Of a stretch of DNA of 60,085 nucleotides, positions 1 to 8,879 are shown in pieces. The stretch is from an uncultured Lachnospiraceae bacterium (GTDB taxonomy: Bacteria; Bacillota; Clostridia; Lachnospirales; Lachnospiraceae): assembly GCA_948473115.1 (NCBI GenBank), contig CAOKWI010000021.1, forward strand, positions 1 through 60,085, given 5' to 3'. A program made the translations under genes and the position numbers. The notes under the pieces are model-generated. The model worked only from the letters and a program-made list of their open reading frames with translations. It was not told where the DNA came from and did not search any database. Numbering within the stretch: position 1 is the stretch's first letter; each line of letters begins with the position of its first letter.

Positions 1-55
1 GTAAGGCACAGCACTTTGACTGCTGCAGTCGCTGGTTCGAATCCAGCTAGCCCTG
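1..55 (+). tRNA. tRNA-Gln (anticodon TTG), 5' end outside window
   Basis: The sequence begins inside the D arm. The anticodon stem CAGCA/TGCTG encloses the loop CTTTGAC, giving anticodon TTG (Gln). The T arm GCTGG-TTCGAAT-CCAGC and the 3' acceptor strand TAGCCCT plus discriminator G are intact. The 5' acceptor strand lies to the left of the window. It is the first of two closely spaced tRNA genes. Confidence 0.9.
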
Positions 56-132
56 CTTTCACGCAAAACCGAAGATGGTGGCTGCGTGACCGTATGCTAC
101 ATTCTTTGGCATGGTGGAGGACTGTTTGATAG

Positions 133-205
133 GGGACATTAGCTCAGTCGGTAGAGCACTTGACTTTTAATCAAGTTGTCGGGGGTTCGAATCCCCCATG
201 TCTCA
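133..205 (+). tRNA. tRNA-Lys (anticodon TTT)
   Basis: A complete cloverleaf is visible. The acceptor strands GGGACAT and ATGTCTC pair. The D arm carries AGCTCAGTCGGTAGAGC, and the anticodon stem CTTGA/TCAAG encloses CTTTTAA, giving anticodon TTT. The T arm is GGGGG-TTCGAAT-CCCCC and the discriminator is A. CCA is not encoded. It probably shares a transcript with the upstream tRNA-Gln. Confidence 0.95.
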
Positions 206-212
206 TTCGTTT

Positions 213-255
213 GGTGCTTTCCTACTGGCATTTGCTGGCGGGAGGGTGCTTTTTT
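213..255 (+). terminator. Rho-independent terminator of the tRNA transcript
   Basis: A long imperfect hairpin rich in G-U pairs starts 7 bases after tRNA-Lys. GGTGCTTTCC pairs with GGGAGGGTGCT around a short loop, and a run of T residues (about 250-255) follows. Position and T tract fit the end of the tRNA operon. Confidence 0.6.
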
Positions 256-348
256 GATTCCCGCGGCTTCGCCAAACGGATGCTGACGCATCCGCATGGC
301 TCATTGCCCGGGGAAATAGAACTATTTTTCATTATATTGGTACTTCTT

Positions 349-621
349 TCATTTCCGTCCGGTGATGATACAGAAGAAACTTCCGCCTACCCCCAGGATC
401 AGCATCATAAGTGCAGCGCCGGATCCCTTGCCTGTGCCAAAGAGCGTTTGCAGGATGGCTGCATCGCCATATGCCCTCATAACATCAGGCTGTCTGTCCT
501 GAATAATGCCAATACAGTCGTCGTGCATATCGCGGCAAACGCATCGCAGCCAAGCCTGAGGATATCGGCGTAAGCGATTCCTCCATGCAGCCTCCTCAGA
601 CTCTGCATGGAGCAGTTGCAA
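349..621 (-). pseudogene. Possible remnant of a membrane transporter C-terminus
   Basis: This 90-codon frame begins with TTG and has no convincing ribosome binding site. A good site (GAAAGGAG) lies just upstream but serves an ATG at 634 in another frame that stops after 12 codons. The last 30 residues form a hydrophobic segment after GTGKGSGAALMM, which recalls the last helix of some MFS drug exporters. The likeliest reading is a decayed, frameshifted gene fragment. It could also be non-coding. The assignment to MFS is inference from one short motif. Confidence 0.25.
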
Positions 622-728
622 TGCAAAGTATCATGTTATCTCCTTTCGCGCGTTTACATTTTTGTTTCGTTATATACAATTAACTGAACAGGGACAAGTG
701 TGTATTTTTTTGAAAGCAAAATAATCGG

Positions 729-759
729 TTTACAAATTCTGTATGTTTTGTGTTATACT
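729..759 (+). promoter_or_regulatory. Candidate sigma-70-type promoter
   Basis: TTTACA (729-734) and TATACT (754-759) are separated by 19 bases (18 if TTATAC is taken as the -10). They lie about 55 bases upstream of the ATG of the following 2-TM protein gene, in AT-rich DNA. Confidence 0.5.
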
Positions 760-812
760 TTCTTAGGTGGTTTTGCTGCCGGTTCTGGATTAAAATGGGA
801 GGAATAGCATAT

Positions 813-1568
813 ATGGCACGAGAATACCTGGAGCAGGAGTCAATCAGGGCAAATGCAAGTCGGCGTAATCTTTTTCTGGGAGTATTTACGTTTTTTGTCT
901 GTATTTCCGCATTCCTCTATTTTGCAGTGGTAGATTCCATTGATTTAAGCAAACCGGAGGATAAAAAGCTGTTTGTCATATTTGCCGTTATGGCGGGGCT
1001 TATGCTGTTCTGTACGGCAGTCCAGCTGGTGATATCCATACTGCCTGCCAGGGACGGCGCGAATCTGATCCTTCCCCTGGAGGAAAATTCCAGGAAAGCA
1101 GTGGCGGAGATCATCAACAGGGAGGCTGCCGAGGGGAAAATTCTGTACGAAGGATTTATGAACCATAATACCATAAGAAAGTATAGCGACAGGATCACGG
1201 TTCTTCCCTCCTATGTGCTCCTGATCAGGGAAATAGGAAAAATAACTGCTATCCCGCGGGATAAAATTTACTGGATATGCGCCCAGCCCGGGTACAAGGG
1301 CGGCCCTTATTATGTGCGTCTGCTGCTATTCACGGAGAAAAAGCTGATTGACTTTGACGGGAATGACATGGAGCACACCATGGAAGTGGCGGAGAATCTT
1401 CATCAGTACATACCCAATGTTTTTAATGGTTACATTGCGCAGCAGGGTATCATGGAAGTCTCCCATGCATTGGAAAAACTCTACCAGGAAGATCGTGCAG
1501 GCTTTATGCGCCTTTATGAGGAGGAAAAGCAGAAACTGTGTTCAGCGGAAAAGGAAACAGGAGAGTGA
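813..1568 (+). CDS. Two-TM membrane protein of unknown function (251 aa)
   Basis: The start was chosen at the ATG preceded by GGGAGGAA (about 10 bases spacing). An upstream in-frame ATG at 795 lacks a site. The N-terminal 25 residues are polar, followed by two hydrophobic segments (about 24-44 and 55-80). A long soluble part follows with the beta-rich look of a YcxB-like or PH-like domain (SYVLLIREIGKITAIPRDKI, LLLFTEKKLIDF). Such proteins are seen as membrane-anchored cytosolic domains, but the role is not known. The 3' end lies inside a 37-nt tandem repeat, so its last codons have probably been changed by repeat expansion. The gene stands alone between the tRNA block and the MATE gene. Confidence 0.75.
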   Translation: MAREYLEQESIRANASRRNLFLGVFTFFVCISAFLYFAVVDSIDLSKPEDKKLFVIFAVMAGLMLFCTAVQLVISILPARDGANLILPLEENSRKAVAEIINREAAEGKILYEGFMNHNTIRKYSDRITVLPSYVLLIREIGKITAIPRDKIYWICAQPGYKGGPYYVRLLLFTEKKLIDFDGNDMEHTMEVAENLHQYIPNVFNGYIAQQGIMEVSHALEKLYQEDRAGFMRLYEEEKQKLCSAEKETGE

Positions 1569-1663
1569 GAGACAGAAACTGCATTCACCGGAAACGTGAG
1601 AGTGAGAGACAGAAACTGCATTTACCGGAAACAGGAGAGTGAGAGACAGGAACGGCTTTCACC
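1553..1663 (+). repeat. 37-nt tandem repeat, 3 copies, spanning a stop codon
   Basis: The unit begins GGAAACAGGAGAGTGAGAGA and recurs at 1553, 1590 and 1627 with a few substitutions. The first copy contains the stop codon of the upstream gene, and the other two lie in the intergenic space. The third copy is the most diverged. Confidence 0.85.
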
Positions 1664-1779
1664 GGCAAGTGGACCGGGGGAATGAAAAGCAGCAATATTG
1701 CCCAAAAGGCACAGCAGGAAAGGAATCGGTTCGCTACAGGACTTCCAGGCTGTGCCCATGAAGCGGAGGAAATGATAGA

Positions 1780-3174
1780 ATGGAAAACGAAAGACAGGAA
1801 AACAAAAGACAGGAAAACGAAAGACAGGAAAACAAGATGGGGATAATGCCCATTAACAGGCTGTTGATCAGCATGTCGCTGCCCATGATGATTTCCATGC
1901 TGGTTCAGGCGCTTTACAATATCGTGGACAGTATTTTTGTGTCTCAGATCAATGAATATGCGCTGAGGTCGGTGTCTCTGGCTTTTCCCATTCAGACATT
2001 GATGATCGCGGTGTCCGTGGGCACGGCGGTAGGCGTCAATGCGTTCCTGTCCAGGACACTGGGGGAAAAGGATTTTGACAAGGCAAATACCATCGCTGCC
2101 AACGGCATTTTTATCGAGGCGGTCAGCTATGTGGTCTTCGCCCTGATCGGTATTTTTGTCAGTCGTCCCTTCTTTGCCAGCCAGACGGAGATCGCCGAGG
2201 TGCGGGAGTACGGGGTGGCCTATCTGACCATCTGCTGCGTGGCAGGTCTGGGCATTTTCATGCAGACCATTTTTGAGCGGCTGCTGCAGTCCACGGGCAA
2301 GACCCTGTATGCCATGGTCACACAGGGGGCGGGGGCAGTCATCAATCTGATCCTGGATCCGATCCTGATCTTCGGCTATTTCGGAATGCCCCGGATGGGC
2401 GTCGCCGGCGCTGCGGTGGCGACGGTGGCGGGACAGATCGTGGCGGCGGCAATGGCCATTCTGTTCAACCTGAAATGTAATAAGGAACTACACATAACCT
2501 TCAAGGGATTCCGCCCCAGCGGGCATTTGATCGCGCAGATTTATAAGGTTGGAATCCCCTCCATCGTGATGCAGGCCATCGGCTCCGTGATGACTTACGG
2601 CATGAATCTGATCCTTGGCGCCTTCGGCGCGGCGCAGACGGTTTTCGGCGTTTACTTCAAGCTGCAGAGCTTTATCTTTATGCCCATATTCGGTCTGAAC
2701 AATGGCATGGTGCCCATCATTGCCTACAATTACGGTGCGGGCAGCAGGGAACGGGTGGTCAAGACCATGAAGAGCAGCATCCGGTATGCGGTGGGTATCA
2801 TGCTGGCGGGACTGGTGATCATGGAGTTGTTCCCGGCACAGCTGATCGGGCTGTTCAACGCCACGCCGGAGCTTTTGGTGATCGGCGTACCGGCGCTGCG
2901 CACGATCTGTTTAAGCTTCTGCTTTGCCGGATACTGTATTGTGGTGGGAAGCGTATTCCAGGCCCTTGGAAACGGTGTTTACAGTATGGTGGTGTCCATT
3001 GCGAGACAGCTCTGTGTGCTGCTGCCGGTGGCATATCTGCTCTCCCTCAGCGGCAATGTGAACCTGATCTGGTGGGCATTTCCCATTGCCGAGCTGATGA
3101 GCCTGGGTATGACGACCTTTTTTCTGGTTAAAATAAACAAGGATATTATCCGCCATATCGGAACAGGAGATTGA
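1780..3174 (+). CDS. MATE family efflux transporter (464 aa)
   Basis: This is an inner-membrane multidrug or cation exporter of the MATE (NorM/DinF-like) family driven by an ion gradient. The length is typical. Twelve hydrophobic segments can be followed from about residue 30 to 460. Family-like elements are visible: SLPMMISMLVQALYNIVDSI near the start, then the repeat of the same fold in the second half (VGIPSIVMQAIGSVMTYGMN). The first 20 residues are a hydrophilic repeat of the five-residue unit QENKR/QENER, made by a 15-nt tandem repeat that keeps frame. The true start could be the later Met in KMGIMPINRL. The ATG at 1780 has GGAGGAAATGATAG upstream. Substrate unknown. Confidence 0.9.
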   Translation: MENERQENKRQENERQENKMGIMPINRLLISMSLPMMISMLVQALYNIVDSIFVSQINEYALRSVSLAFPIQTLMIAVSVGTAVGVNAFLSRTLGEKDFDKANTIAANGIFIEAVSYVVFALIGIFVSRPFFASQTEIAEVREYGVAYLTICCVAGLGIFMQTIFERLLQSTGKTLYAMVTQGAGAVINLILDPILIFGYFGMPRMGVAGAAVATVAGQIVAAAMAILFNLKCNKELHITFKGFRPSGHLIAQIYKVGIPSIVMQAIGSVMTYGMNLILGAFGAAQTVFGVYFKLQSFIFMPIFGLNNGMVPIIAYNYGAGSRERVVKTMKSSIRYAVGIMLAGLVIMELFPAQLIGLFNATPELLVIGVPALRTICLSFCFAGYCIVVGSVFQALGNGVYSMVVSIARQLCVLLPVAYLLSLSGNVNLIWWAFPIAELMSLGMTTFFLVKINKDIIRHIGTGD

Positions 3175-3200
3175 CAAAGAAGAAACCGCGAGGGTATAAT
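3171..3200 (+). promoter_or_regulatory. Consensus promoter for tRNA-Leu
   Basis: A perfect TTGACA (3171-3176) and a perfect TATAAT (3195-3200) are 18 bases apart. The -35 box overlaps the stop codon of the MATE gene. The tRNA-Leu starts 62 bases beyond the -10 box. Confidence 0.85.
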
Positions 3201-3261
3201 GAATATGTTAATGCGCCTCAGCAAATATTACAGCCGTACAGTTGGAATGCCGTGGCGCCGG

Positions 3262-3343
3262 GCGGATATGATGGAATTGGCAGACATGCAAGATTTAGGT
3301 TCTTGTGCCGCGAGGCGTGTGGGTTCGAGTCCCACTATCCGCA
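3262..3343 (+). tRNA. tRNA-Leu (anticodon TAG)
   Basis: This is a class II tRNA with a long variable arm (TGCCGCGAGGCGT). The acceptor strands GCGGATA and TATCCGC pair. The anticodon stem CAAGA/TCTTG encloses TTTAGGT, giving anticodon TAG. The T arm is GTGGG-TTCGAGT-CCCAC and the discriminator is A. A strong promoter lies directly upstream. No clear terminator follows, only a palindrome-rich spacer. Confidence 0.95.
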
Positions 3344-3420
3344 TCAGGGGACTTTCTGTTAGCGACAGGAGGAACTGTTGAAAATAGGACTCCCATCAGA
3401 AGGTGATTTGTTGCTTTTCA

Positions 3421-3672
3421 CACTCACGTCACCGCGAGGTGCTTTCACGCGCCTTTTGCGTTTCACGCGCCGGATTTGCGTTGCGAAGCAACAAAAACCC
3501 CTGCAAATCCGTGCGCATCTGCCGGAGACTCTGAGGAAGCGATGATTTAATCAGCGCTTCCTCAGACAGCTGTGCGCGAAAACGCTGTTTTGCGGTTTCA
3601 AGGAGTTCATTGAACTCCTTGCATAAAACCTTCGCAGGAAGGCTTGTTACTGGTCACGGGGTGAACGGTAAC
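3421..3672. repeat. Palindrome-rich intergenic block (nested hairpins)
   Basis: The spacer between tRNA-Leu and the next gene is almost entirely inverted repeats. 3421-3460 and 3571-3600 match the two halves of the element at 8923-9031 (TCACCGCGAGGTG, TTTCACGCGCCTTTTGCG, TGTGCGCGAAA, CGCTGTTTTGCG). Between them are GTTGCGAAGCAAC, a stem of CTGAGGAAGCG with CGCTTCCTCAG, and AAGGAGTTCA with TGAACTCCTT. The block ends with GTTACTG...GGTAAC (3646-3672). It looks like one palindromic element carrying others inside it. Confidence 0.65.
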
Positions 3673-3705
3673 AGTGATTTCGAGGAATCAGGCAGGAGGA
3701 TTAGG

Positions 3706-5598
3706 ATGAAGTACAATATTCATTACGATATCGCGGCTATCATTCTCACTGCGGTCATTCTGATTCATTATTACCACAGAAAGACCATCAAACAGCCTCA
3801 GAGCCATGTTTTCACGAGACTCATGTGGCTGTCCCTGTTTACGGATGTTCTGGACATTATTACGGTTGTGATGGATGAGTACAGGTTTTCCGCGTTGACG
3901 GTCTATGCGGTCAATGTGGTGTACCTGATCCTTTTTAACATGGCGCCCTTCCTCTATTATATGTACCTTCTGACGCTGATCCGGCACAGGGAGCTGTGGA
4001 CCTGGAGGGACAGACTGGTGCTGTATGCGCCGGTATCCTGTGTGGCCGTGTTGATCTGTACCTCCCCCTTGACGAGATTGATTTTCTATTACAGCCCGGT
4101 TGAAGGGTATTGTCATGGAGCAGGCTTTTTCCTGCTGTATATAGCAGCCCTTATCTATATGGCGGAGACGGTGGCCATTACCCTGCGTCATCGGGTGCAG
4201 ATGACGATCTGGCAGAGATCCTCGGTCTATCTGTATCTGCTGGCGTCTGCGGCGGGAATCCTGCTCCAGATACTCCTCCCGGATCTGCTGATGCTGCAGT
4301 TTGCCACCTCCCTGTCTCTGTTAGTGCTGTACATGTCGCTGGAAAACCCGGACGAGGATGATGACAAGCTTTTGGGAATCTACAACCGGCGGGGGTTTGA
4401 AAAGGTGGTCGGCGCCGCCATTGACGCGGAAGAGAAGTTTCAGCTGCTGGTGGTGACGGTCAGGAATTTTCAGATCGTGCGGGAGACGGTTGGCGTGAGC
4501 TTCTGCCAGGTGATGATGAAGCAGGCCATGGGGCATTTGAAGGTCACGGTGAAGCCCTGTCCTCTGTTTTCCATTTCGGAGGAGAGGTTTGCGGTCATGG
4601 TGGATGGCCGGAGAAAGACGGAAGAGATCATTGACGCCCTGCAGCAGGAGTTTGGCCAGCCCATTGTCTCGGGCGATATGAACATTCAGATCAGGATAGG
4701 CATTTTACAGATTGACTATCCCACAGAGGTTTCCTCCATAGAAGACATTATGGATTCCATCGATTATGCGGAGGCGTTTCAGACGGAGGGCAATGACGAC
4801 AGGGTATTTCACAGCAGCAGTGAACTTCTGAACAAGATGCGGTATGAAAACCGGATCCTGCAGGCCATGCAGCGGGCATTGGACAACGGCACCTTCAAGG
4901 TGTTTTACCAGCCCATCTATTCCACGAAGGAGGGGCGGTATCACTCCGCCGAGGCGCTGATCCGCCTGATCGATGATGAGCTGGGCTTTATCAGTCCGGA
5001 AGTGTTTATTCCCATGGCTGAAAAAAACGGCATGATCCTGAAGATCGGTGAGTTTGTCTTCCGCACCGTCTGCGAGATGATGGCAAGGGAGCGGATCTGG
5101 GAAAAGGGTATTGACTTTATAGAGGTAAATCTTTCCGTGGTGCAGTGTATGCAGGAGGATATCTGCGAGATGCTGTACGGGATCATGGATGAATTTGACA
5201 TCCCCTATTCCTGTATCAACCTGGAAGTCACGGAGACGGTGATCGCAAGAGACATTCTCTGGAACACCATGGAGAGGATGACGGTGGGCGGCGTCACCTT
5301 CTCGCTGGATGATTACGGAACAGGGTATTCCAACCTTACAAATGTCTTGAAATATCCGTTCCACATTGTGAAGCTCGACAAGAGTATGGTCTGGTATGCC
5401 ATGGAAAATGAAAGGGCTATGTGTGCCCTGCGCCATACAGTGGCAATGATGCAGGATCTGGACAAGCATATTGTGGCGGAGGGCGTGGAGACCAGGGAAC
5501 AGAGGGATATCCTGGAGGAACTGGGATGCCATTACCTGCAGGGCTATTATTTTTCAAAACCTGTGCCGGAACCGGATTTTCTGGAGAGGCTGGCATAG
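3706..5598 (+). CDS. Membrane c-di-GMP phosphodiesterase, degenerate GGDEF plus EAL (630 aa)
   Basis: The predicted role is hydrolysis of cyclic di-GMP at the membrane. About seven hydrophobic segments fill residues 1-205. A GGDEF-like domain (about 220-380) has SEERF where GGDEF is expected and is therefore probably not a cyclase. The EAL domain (about 400-625) keeps the key motifs: SAEALIRL, NLS, LEVTE, DDYGTGYSN, KLDKS, EGVET and QGYYFSKP, consistent with an active phosphodiesterase. The ATG has AGGAGG 6 bases upstream, so this start is preferred over an upstream in-frame ATG at 3610 lying in repeat DNA. A diguanylate cyclase gene lies 1.1 kb downstream. Confidence 0.9.
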   Translation: MKYNIHYDIAAIILTAVILIHYYHRKTIKQPQSHVFTRLMWLSLFTDVLDIITVVMDEYRFSALTVYAVNVVYLILFNMAPFLYYMYLLTLIRHRELWTWRDRLVLYAPVSCVAVLICTSPLTRLIFYYSPVEGYCHGAGFFLLYIAALIYMAETVAITLRHRVQMTIWQRSSVYLYLLASAAGILLQILLPDLLMLQFATSLSLLVLYMSLENPDEDDDKLLGIYNRRGFEKVVGAAIDAEEKFQLLVVTVRNFQIVRETVGVSFCQVMMKQAMGHLKVTVKPCPLFSISEERFAVMVDGRRKTEEIIDALQQEFGQPIVSGDMNIQIRIGILQIDYPTEVSSIEDIMDSIDYAEAFQTEGNDDRVFHSSSELLNKMRYENRILQAMQRALDNGTFKVFYQPIYSTKEGRYHSAEALIRLIDDELGFISPEVFIPMAEKNGMILKIGEFVFRTVCEMMARERIWEKGIDFIEVNLSVVQCMQEDICEMLYGIMDEFDIPYSCINLEVTETVIARDILWNTMERMTVGGVTFSLDDYGTGYSNLTNVLKYPFHIVKLDKSMVWYAMENERAMCALRHTVAMMQDLDKHIVAEGVETREQRDILEELGCHYLQGYYFSKPVPEPDFLERLA

Positions 5599-5639
5599 TA
5601 CATTGACCTGCAAAACGATATTTTGGGAGACAGGGTGGA

Positions 5640-6575
5640 ATGAATTTTCTGATGCAGTTTCTTTTGCTGGTGACAGGATTTGTACTATTGATGAAGGGGG
5701 CGGACTGGTTCGTGGAGGGCGCCTCCAGGATAGCGGACAGATTCGGGATTTCCCAGCTGGTGATCGGACTGACCATTGTGGCGATGGGGACTTCCCTGCC
5801 GGAGGCGGCGGTCAGCATCGCATCCGCGCTGAAAGAAAACGCAGGGATCACCATCGGGAATGTGGTGGGCAGCAATATACTGAATATATTGGTGATCCTG
5901 GGGCTGACATCGGTGATCCGCAGGATTGCGGTTCAGAAATCCACCGTAAGGTATGAGATCCCTTTTACCATCGCTGTCACGGTACTTCTGGCAGTCATGG
6001 GACTGGCTGACCATGTGGTAAGCAGGGCGGAGGGCGCTGTGCTCTGGGCATTCATGCTCCTGTACCTGCTGTATCTGCTGAAAATGGCAAAGAACGGGGA
6101 ACATCCGGAGGAGGCAAAGCCGGACAGGAAAGGCGGACTGCCGAGGATGCTTTTGATGGTGGCGCTGGGGGCGGCTATGATTGTGCTTGGCAGTGATGTG
6201 ACGGTGGACGCAGCCACGGAGCTTGCCATTCTGTTTGGCATGGACGACAGGGTGATCGGGCTGACCATCGTGGCATTCGGCACATCCCTGCCGGAGCTTG
6301 TGACCAGCGTGACCGCAGCCTTGAAGGGCAAGGCGGACATTGCGGTAGGTAATGTGGTGGGCAGTAATATCTTTAATATCCTGTTTGTGGTGGGGACCTC
6401 CGCTCTGATCACGCCGGTGGAATATAAGGCGGACTTTCTGGTGGACAGCGTTACGGCTGTGGCCGCGGCGGTGCTCCTGCTGGTCTGTGTGGCGGGGAAG
6501 AAGAGCCTGGGAAGGCTGGGCGGTACGGTGATGCTCGCAGGCTATGCGGCATATTTCGCCTACCTGATGGCGTAG
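5640..6575 (+). CDS. Calcium/sodium antiporter, CaCA family YrbG-like (311 aa)
   Basis: This is an inner-membrane K+-independent Ca2+/Na+ exchanger homologue. The two inverted alpha-repeats are plain: [11 protein letters not shown] with [11 protein letters not shown] in the first half, [11 protein letters not shown] with [11 protein letters not shown] in the second. They carry the conserved acidic and polar residues of the ion site. The length and about ten hydrophobic segments agree with the family. It starts 41 bases after the phosphodiesterase stop, on the same strand, so the two may share a transcript. Confidence 0.93.
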   Translation: MNFLMQFLLLVTGFVLLMKGADWFVEGASRIADRFGISQLVIGLTIVAMGTSLPEAAVSIASALKENAGITIGNVVGSNILNILVILGLTSVIRRIAVQKSTVRYEIPFTIAVTVLLAVMGLADHVVSRAEGAVLWAFMLLYLLYLLKMAKNGEHPEEAKPDRKGGLPRMLLMVALGAAMIVLGSDVTVDAATELAILFGMDDRVIGLTIVAFGTSLPELVTSVTAALKGKADIAVGNVVGSNIFNILFVVGTSALITPVEYKADFLVDSVTAVAAAVLLLVCVAGKKSLGRLGGTVMLAGYAAYFAYLMA

Positions 6576-6683
6576 TCACTGTGGCTTTGATGTGATGCGA
6601 AAGAGGAGTGGGCGAGGCAGGCTTGATAGTAAGCTTTCAAATACTGAGTGGTATGCGTGCTGAAGCACGCAGGGGGTATACAC

Positions 6684-8318
6684 ATGAAAAAAGCGATTGA
6701 ATGGGGCTATCTGATCATTCTCGTGATCTGTGCGGCACTGTTTCTTCTTATGTTTGCCACATTCCGGATGGATGTCCGGCAGAGACAGGAGCAGGAAGGC
6801 TTTAAACAGGTAACGGACTATCAGAGGGAGGTCGTCAGGAGTGAGGACTATCCTACGGGACAGAAGTCTGTCTACAATTTTAATGCGGGACAGTTGTCCG
6901 AATCGGATGCTGCCCTGATCTTCTTCTCTCTCCACCAGCTGGTGACGGTGAGCCTGGACGGGGAAGAGGTCTACAGTATAAAACCTGACAGTGGGAATTC
7001 TTTTGGCAGCACCACAGGCTGTGTGTGGAATGTCGTGATGCTGTCGGAGCAGGACAGCGGAAAGCAGGTAACCATAGAGATCGTTCCAGCTTACAGCTCC
7101 TCCGATGAGTTTGTGCCAGATTTCCTGCTGGGAAGCCGCTATGCCATATGCAGGGACAGGATCCTGGCAGGGCTGCCCAGCATCATATGCGGGATCCTGG
7201 CGATTATGATCGGCGGATTTTATATTGCCTATATCCTCTATAACAGGCGGAACACAGAGGTTGACAAGAGCCTGCTTTTTCTGGGCTGTTTTTCTGTCCT
7301 GCTGGGCTGTTGGAAAGTGGTGGATACCAATGCCTTTTATCTGCTGATACCCGGAAAGGTGGCCTTTTCCTACGCTGATTTTCTTCTGCTTGCGCTGGTG
7401 CCGGTCCCCTACTGTCTTTTCATGCGGCAGATGCACAGCAGCTCGGACAAACCGATCTGGAATGTTCCCTGTATTGCCAGCATGGCGGGCACATGTGTCG
7501 TGATCGCGGCGCAGCTTTTACATATAGCAGATATGCGGCAGATGCTGAGGCTGATCCATGTGCTCCTTCTTCTGCTGGCGGTGGTCTGCGTGATCATGCT
7601 TGTGAGGGAAGTCAGGACGGTGGGGCTGAATAAGAAGCTGAAGAAGAATATCTTCTGCATCGGACTGTGCGCGCTGGGACTGGTGATCGATATGGCGATC
7701 TACTACATCACAAGGGGGAAATTCCAGAGCTTTCTGGGCATCCTGAATTTCCTTGTCTATAACCTGGTGCTGGGCGTCAGCACCATGCAGGAGGCCAGGG
7801 AGCTTATGAAGATCGGTATGCAGGCGAAAAAGCTGGAGCAGAAGGCATATCACGATCAGCTGACGGGGCTGTACAACAGGACGGCATATGCGGACGATAT
7901 CGGCAGCGGGTTTGAGCCGGAACACTGCATTGTGGTCATGTGTGATCTGAACGACCTGAAAAAGTGTAATGACACGCTGGGCCATGAAATGGGAGACAGA
8001 TATATTAAAGAGAGCGCAAGGATCATTCACGAGTGCTTCGGGGACGGCGGGCGCTGTTACCGCATGGGCGGGGATGAGTTCTGTGTGCTGTTAAAGAATC
8101 ACAGCCTTGCGGACTGTAAGAAACGGGTCGGGCGGATGAAGGAGAAATGCGATCAATATAATCGGGAAAACGATTGTTTCCTGATCCGGATCGCCTGCGG
8201 ATATGAATTGTTTGACAAGCGCCTGGACTATGATATCAATGATACCTCCAGGCGGGCGGACAGAATGATGTACCACGAAAAATTTACCATGAAACAGCAA
8301 ATAGCAGGAGCCATATAG
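6684..8318 (+). CDS. Membrane diguanylate cyclase, 7TM-type sensor plus GGDEF (544 aa)
   Basis: The predicted role is synthesis of cyclic di-GMP in response to an extracellular cue. One TM (about 5-25) is followed by an extracytoplasmic domain (about 30-165). Seven to eight hydrophobic segments (about 170-370), similar to 7TMR-DISM receptors, come next. A C-terminal GGDEF domain (about 385-540) begins at YHDQLTGLYNRTAY. The signature is intact (RMGGDEFCVLL). The product-inhibition RxxD motif five residues upstream is absent, so allosteric feedback is not expected. The start at the ATG after GGGGGTATACAC was preferred. The gene converges on the CYTH gene with a 9-base gap. Confidence 0.9.
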   Translation: MKKAIEWGYLIILVICAALFLLMFATFRMDVRQRQEQEGFKQVTDYQREVVRSEDYPTGQKSVYNFNAGQLSESDAALIFFSLHQLVTVSLDGEEVYSIKPDSGNSFGSTTGCVWNVVMLSEQDSGKQVTIEIVPAYSSSDEFVPDFLLGSRYAICRDRILAGLPSIICGILAIMIGGFYIAYILYNRRNTEVDKSLLFLGCFSVLLGCWKVVDTNAFYLLIPGKVAFSYADFLLLALVPVPYCLFMRQMHSSSDKPIWNVPCIASMAGTCVVIAAQLLHIADMRQMLRLIHVLLLLLAVVCVIMLVREVRTVGLNKKLKKNIFCIGLCALGLVIDMAIYYITRGKFQSFLGILNFLVYNLVLGVSTMQEARELMKIGMQAKKLEQKAYHDQLTGLYNRTAYADDIGSGFEPEHCIVVMCDLNDLKKCNDTLGHEMGDRYIKESARIIHECFGDGGRCYRMGGDEFCVLLKNHSLADCKKRVGRMKEKCDQYNRENDCFLIRIACGYELFDKRLDYDINDTSRRADRMMYHEKFTMKQQIAGAI

Positions 8319-8327
8319 GGGCGCCTG

Positions 8328-8822
8328 CTATTGCCATATCTGCATTGCCATATAGGAATTGTGATATTCCTGGCGGTAAGTGACATCCTCCAGGAACCAG
8401 TCGGGAGGAACAAAGGCCTCCGCCGCTTCCTTGCTCCCAAATTCCACCTCCGCCAGGATCAGGGGAGCAAAAGGAGGGTCAAAGACGTCCAGTTCAATCG
8501 TCAGGGAATAATCCGCCGGCGGCTTCGGGAAATCCTGGCGGAACATGGGATGCGCCAATGGAATCAGATAGCGCTTTTTTGAAATGATATTACCATCCAC
8601 CTTTTCCCGCAAATGATAGTAAGACTCCTTATTTAATAACAGGTTATGTTCCTCACGCGTCATCATGCCGCTTCCCTTATAGGTAAGATAATATTCTTCA
8701 TCTTCCCTGCGGACACGGACCACAGGCTTTGTATTCAGATACCCCTGCTCGATATGATGAAATGGATAACTTCCCAGATTGGCGGGAAGCTTCTTGATTG
8801 TAAATTTCCGTTCTATTTCCAT
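8328..8822 (-). CDS. CYTH domain protein, triphosphate tunnel metalloenzyme (164 aa)
   Basis: The N-terminal EIERKF is the ExExK metal and triphosphate-binding signature of the CYTH family (residues 2-6). Further alternating charged strands follow: VVRVRREDEEYYLTYKG, KKRYLIPL, SLTIELDVF and LAEVEFGSKEAAEAF. Members hydrolyse inorganic tripolyphosphate or thiamine triphosphate, or make cAMP. Which applies here cannot be told from the sequence. The ATG at 8822 has GGAGGAG about 11 bases upstream. A GTG four codons earlier is too close to it. Confidence 0.9.
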   Translation of the reverse strand: MEIERKFTIKKLPANLGSYPFHHIEQGYLNTKPVVRVRREDEEYYLTYKGSGMMTREEHNLLLNKESYYHLREKVDGNIISKKRYLIPLAHPMFRQDFPKPPADYSLTIELDVFDPPFAPLILAEVEFGSKEAAEAFVPPDWFLEDVTYRQEYHNSYMAMQIWQ

Positions 8823-8879
8823 AAAGTACCTCACTCCTCCATAAGTATACCATATATTTTCTGATTTCCCAACCCATAA

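Noticed and set aside
4705..5532. 275-aa minus-strand reading frame over the EAL gene
   Set aside because: Antisense of conserved EAL motifs, with no start site of quality.
6576..7436. 286-aa minus-strand reading frame over the diguanylate cyclase gene
   Set aside because: Antisense of the GGDEF protein sensor region, Gln/His-rich, no ribosome binding site.
8334..8582. 83-aa plus-strand frame between the cyclase and the CYTH gene
   Set aside because: It is the antisense of the CYTH gene, whose ExExK motif and strands are clear.
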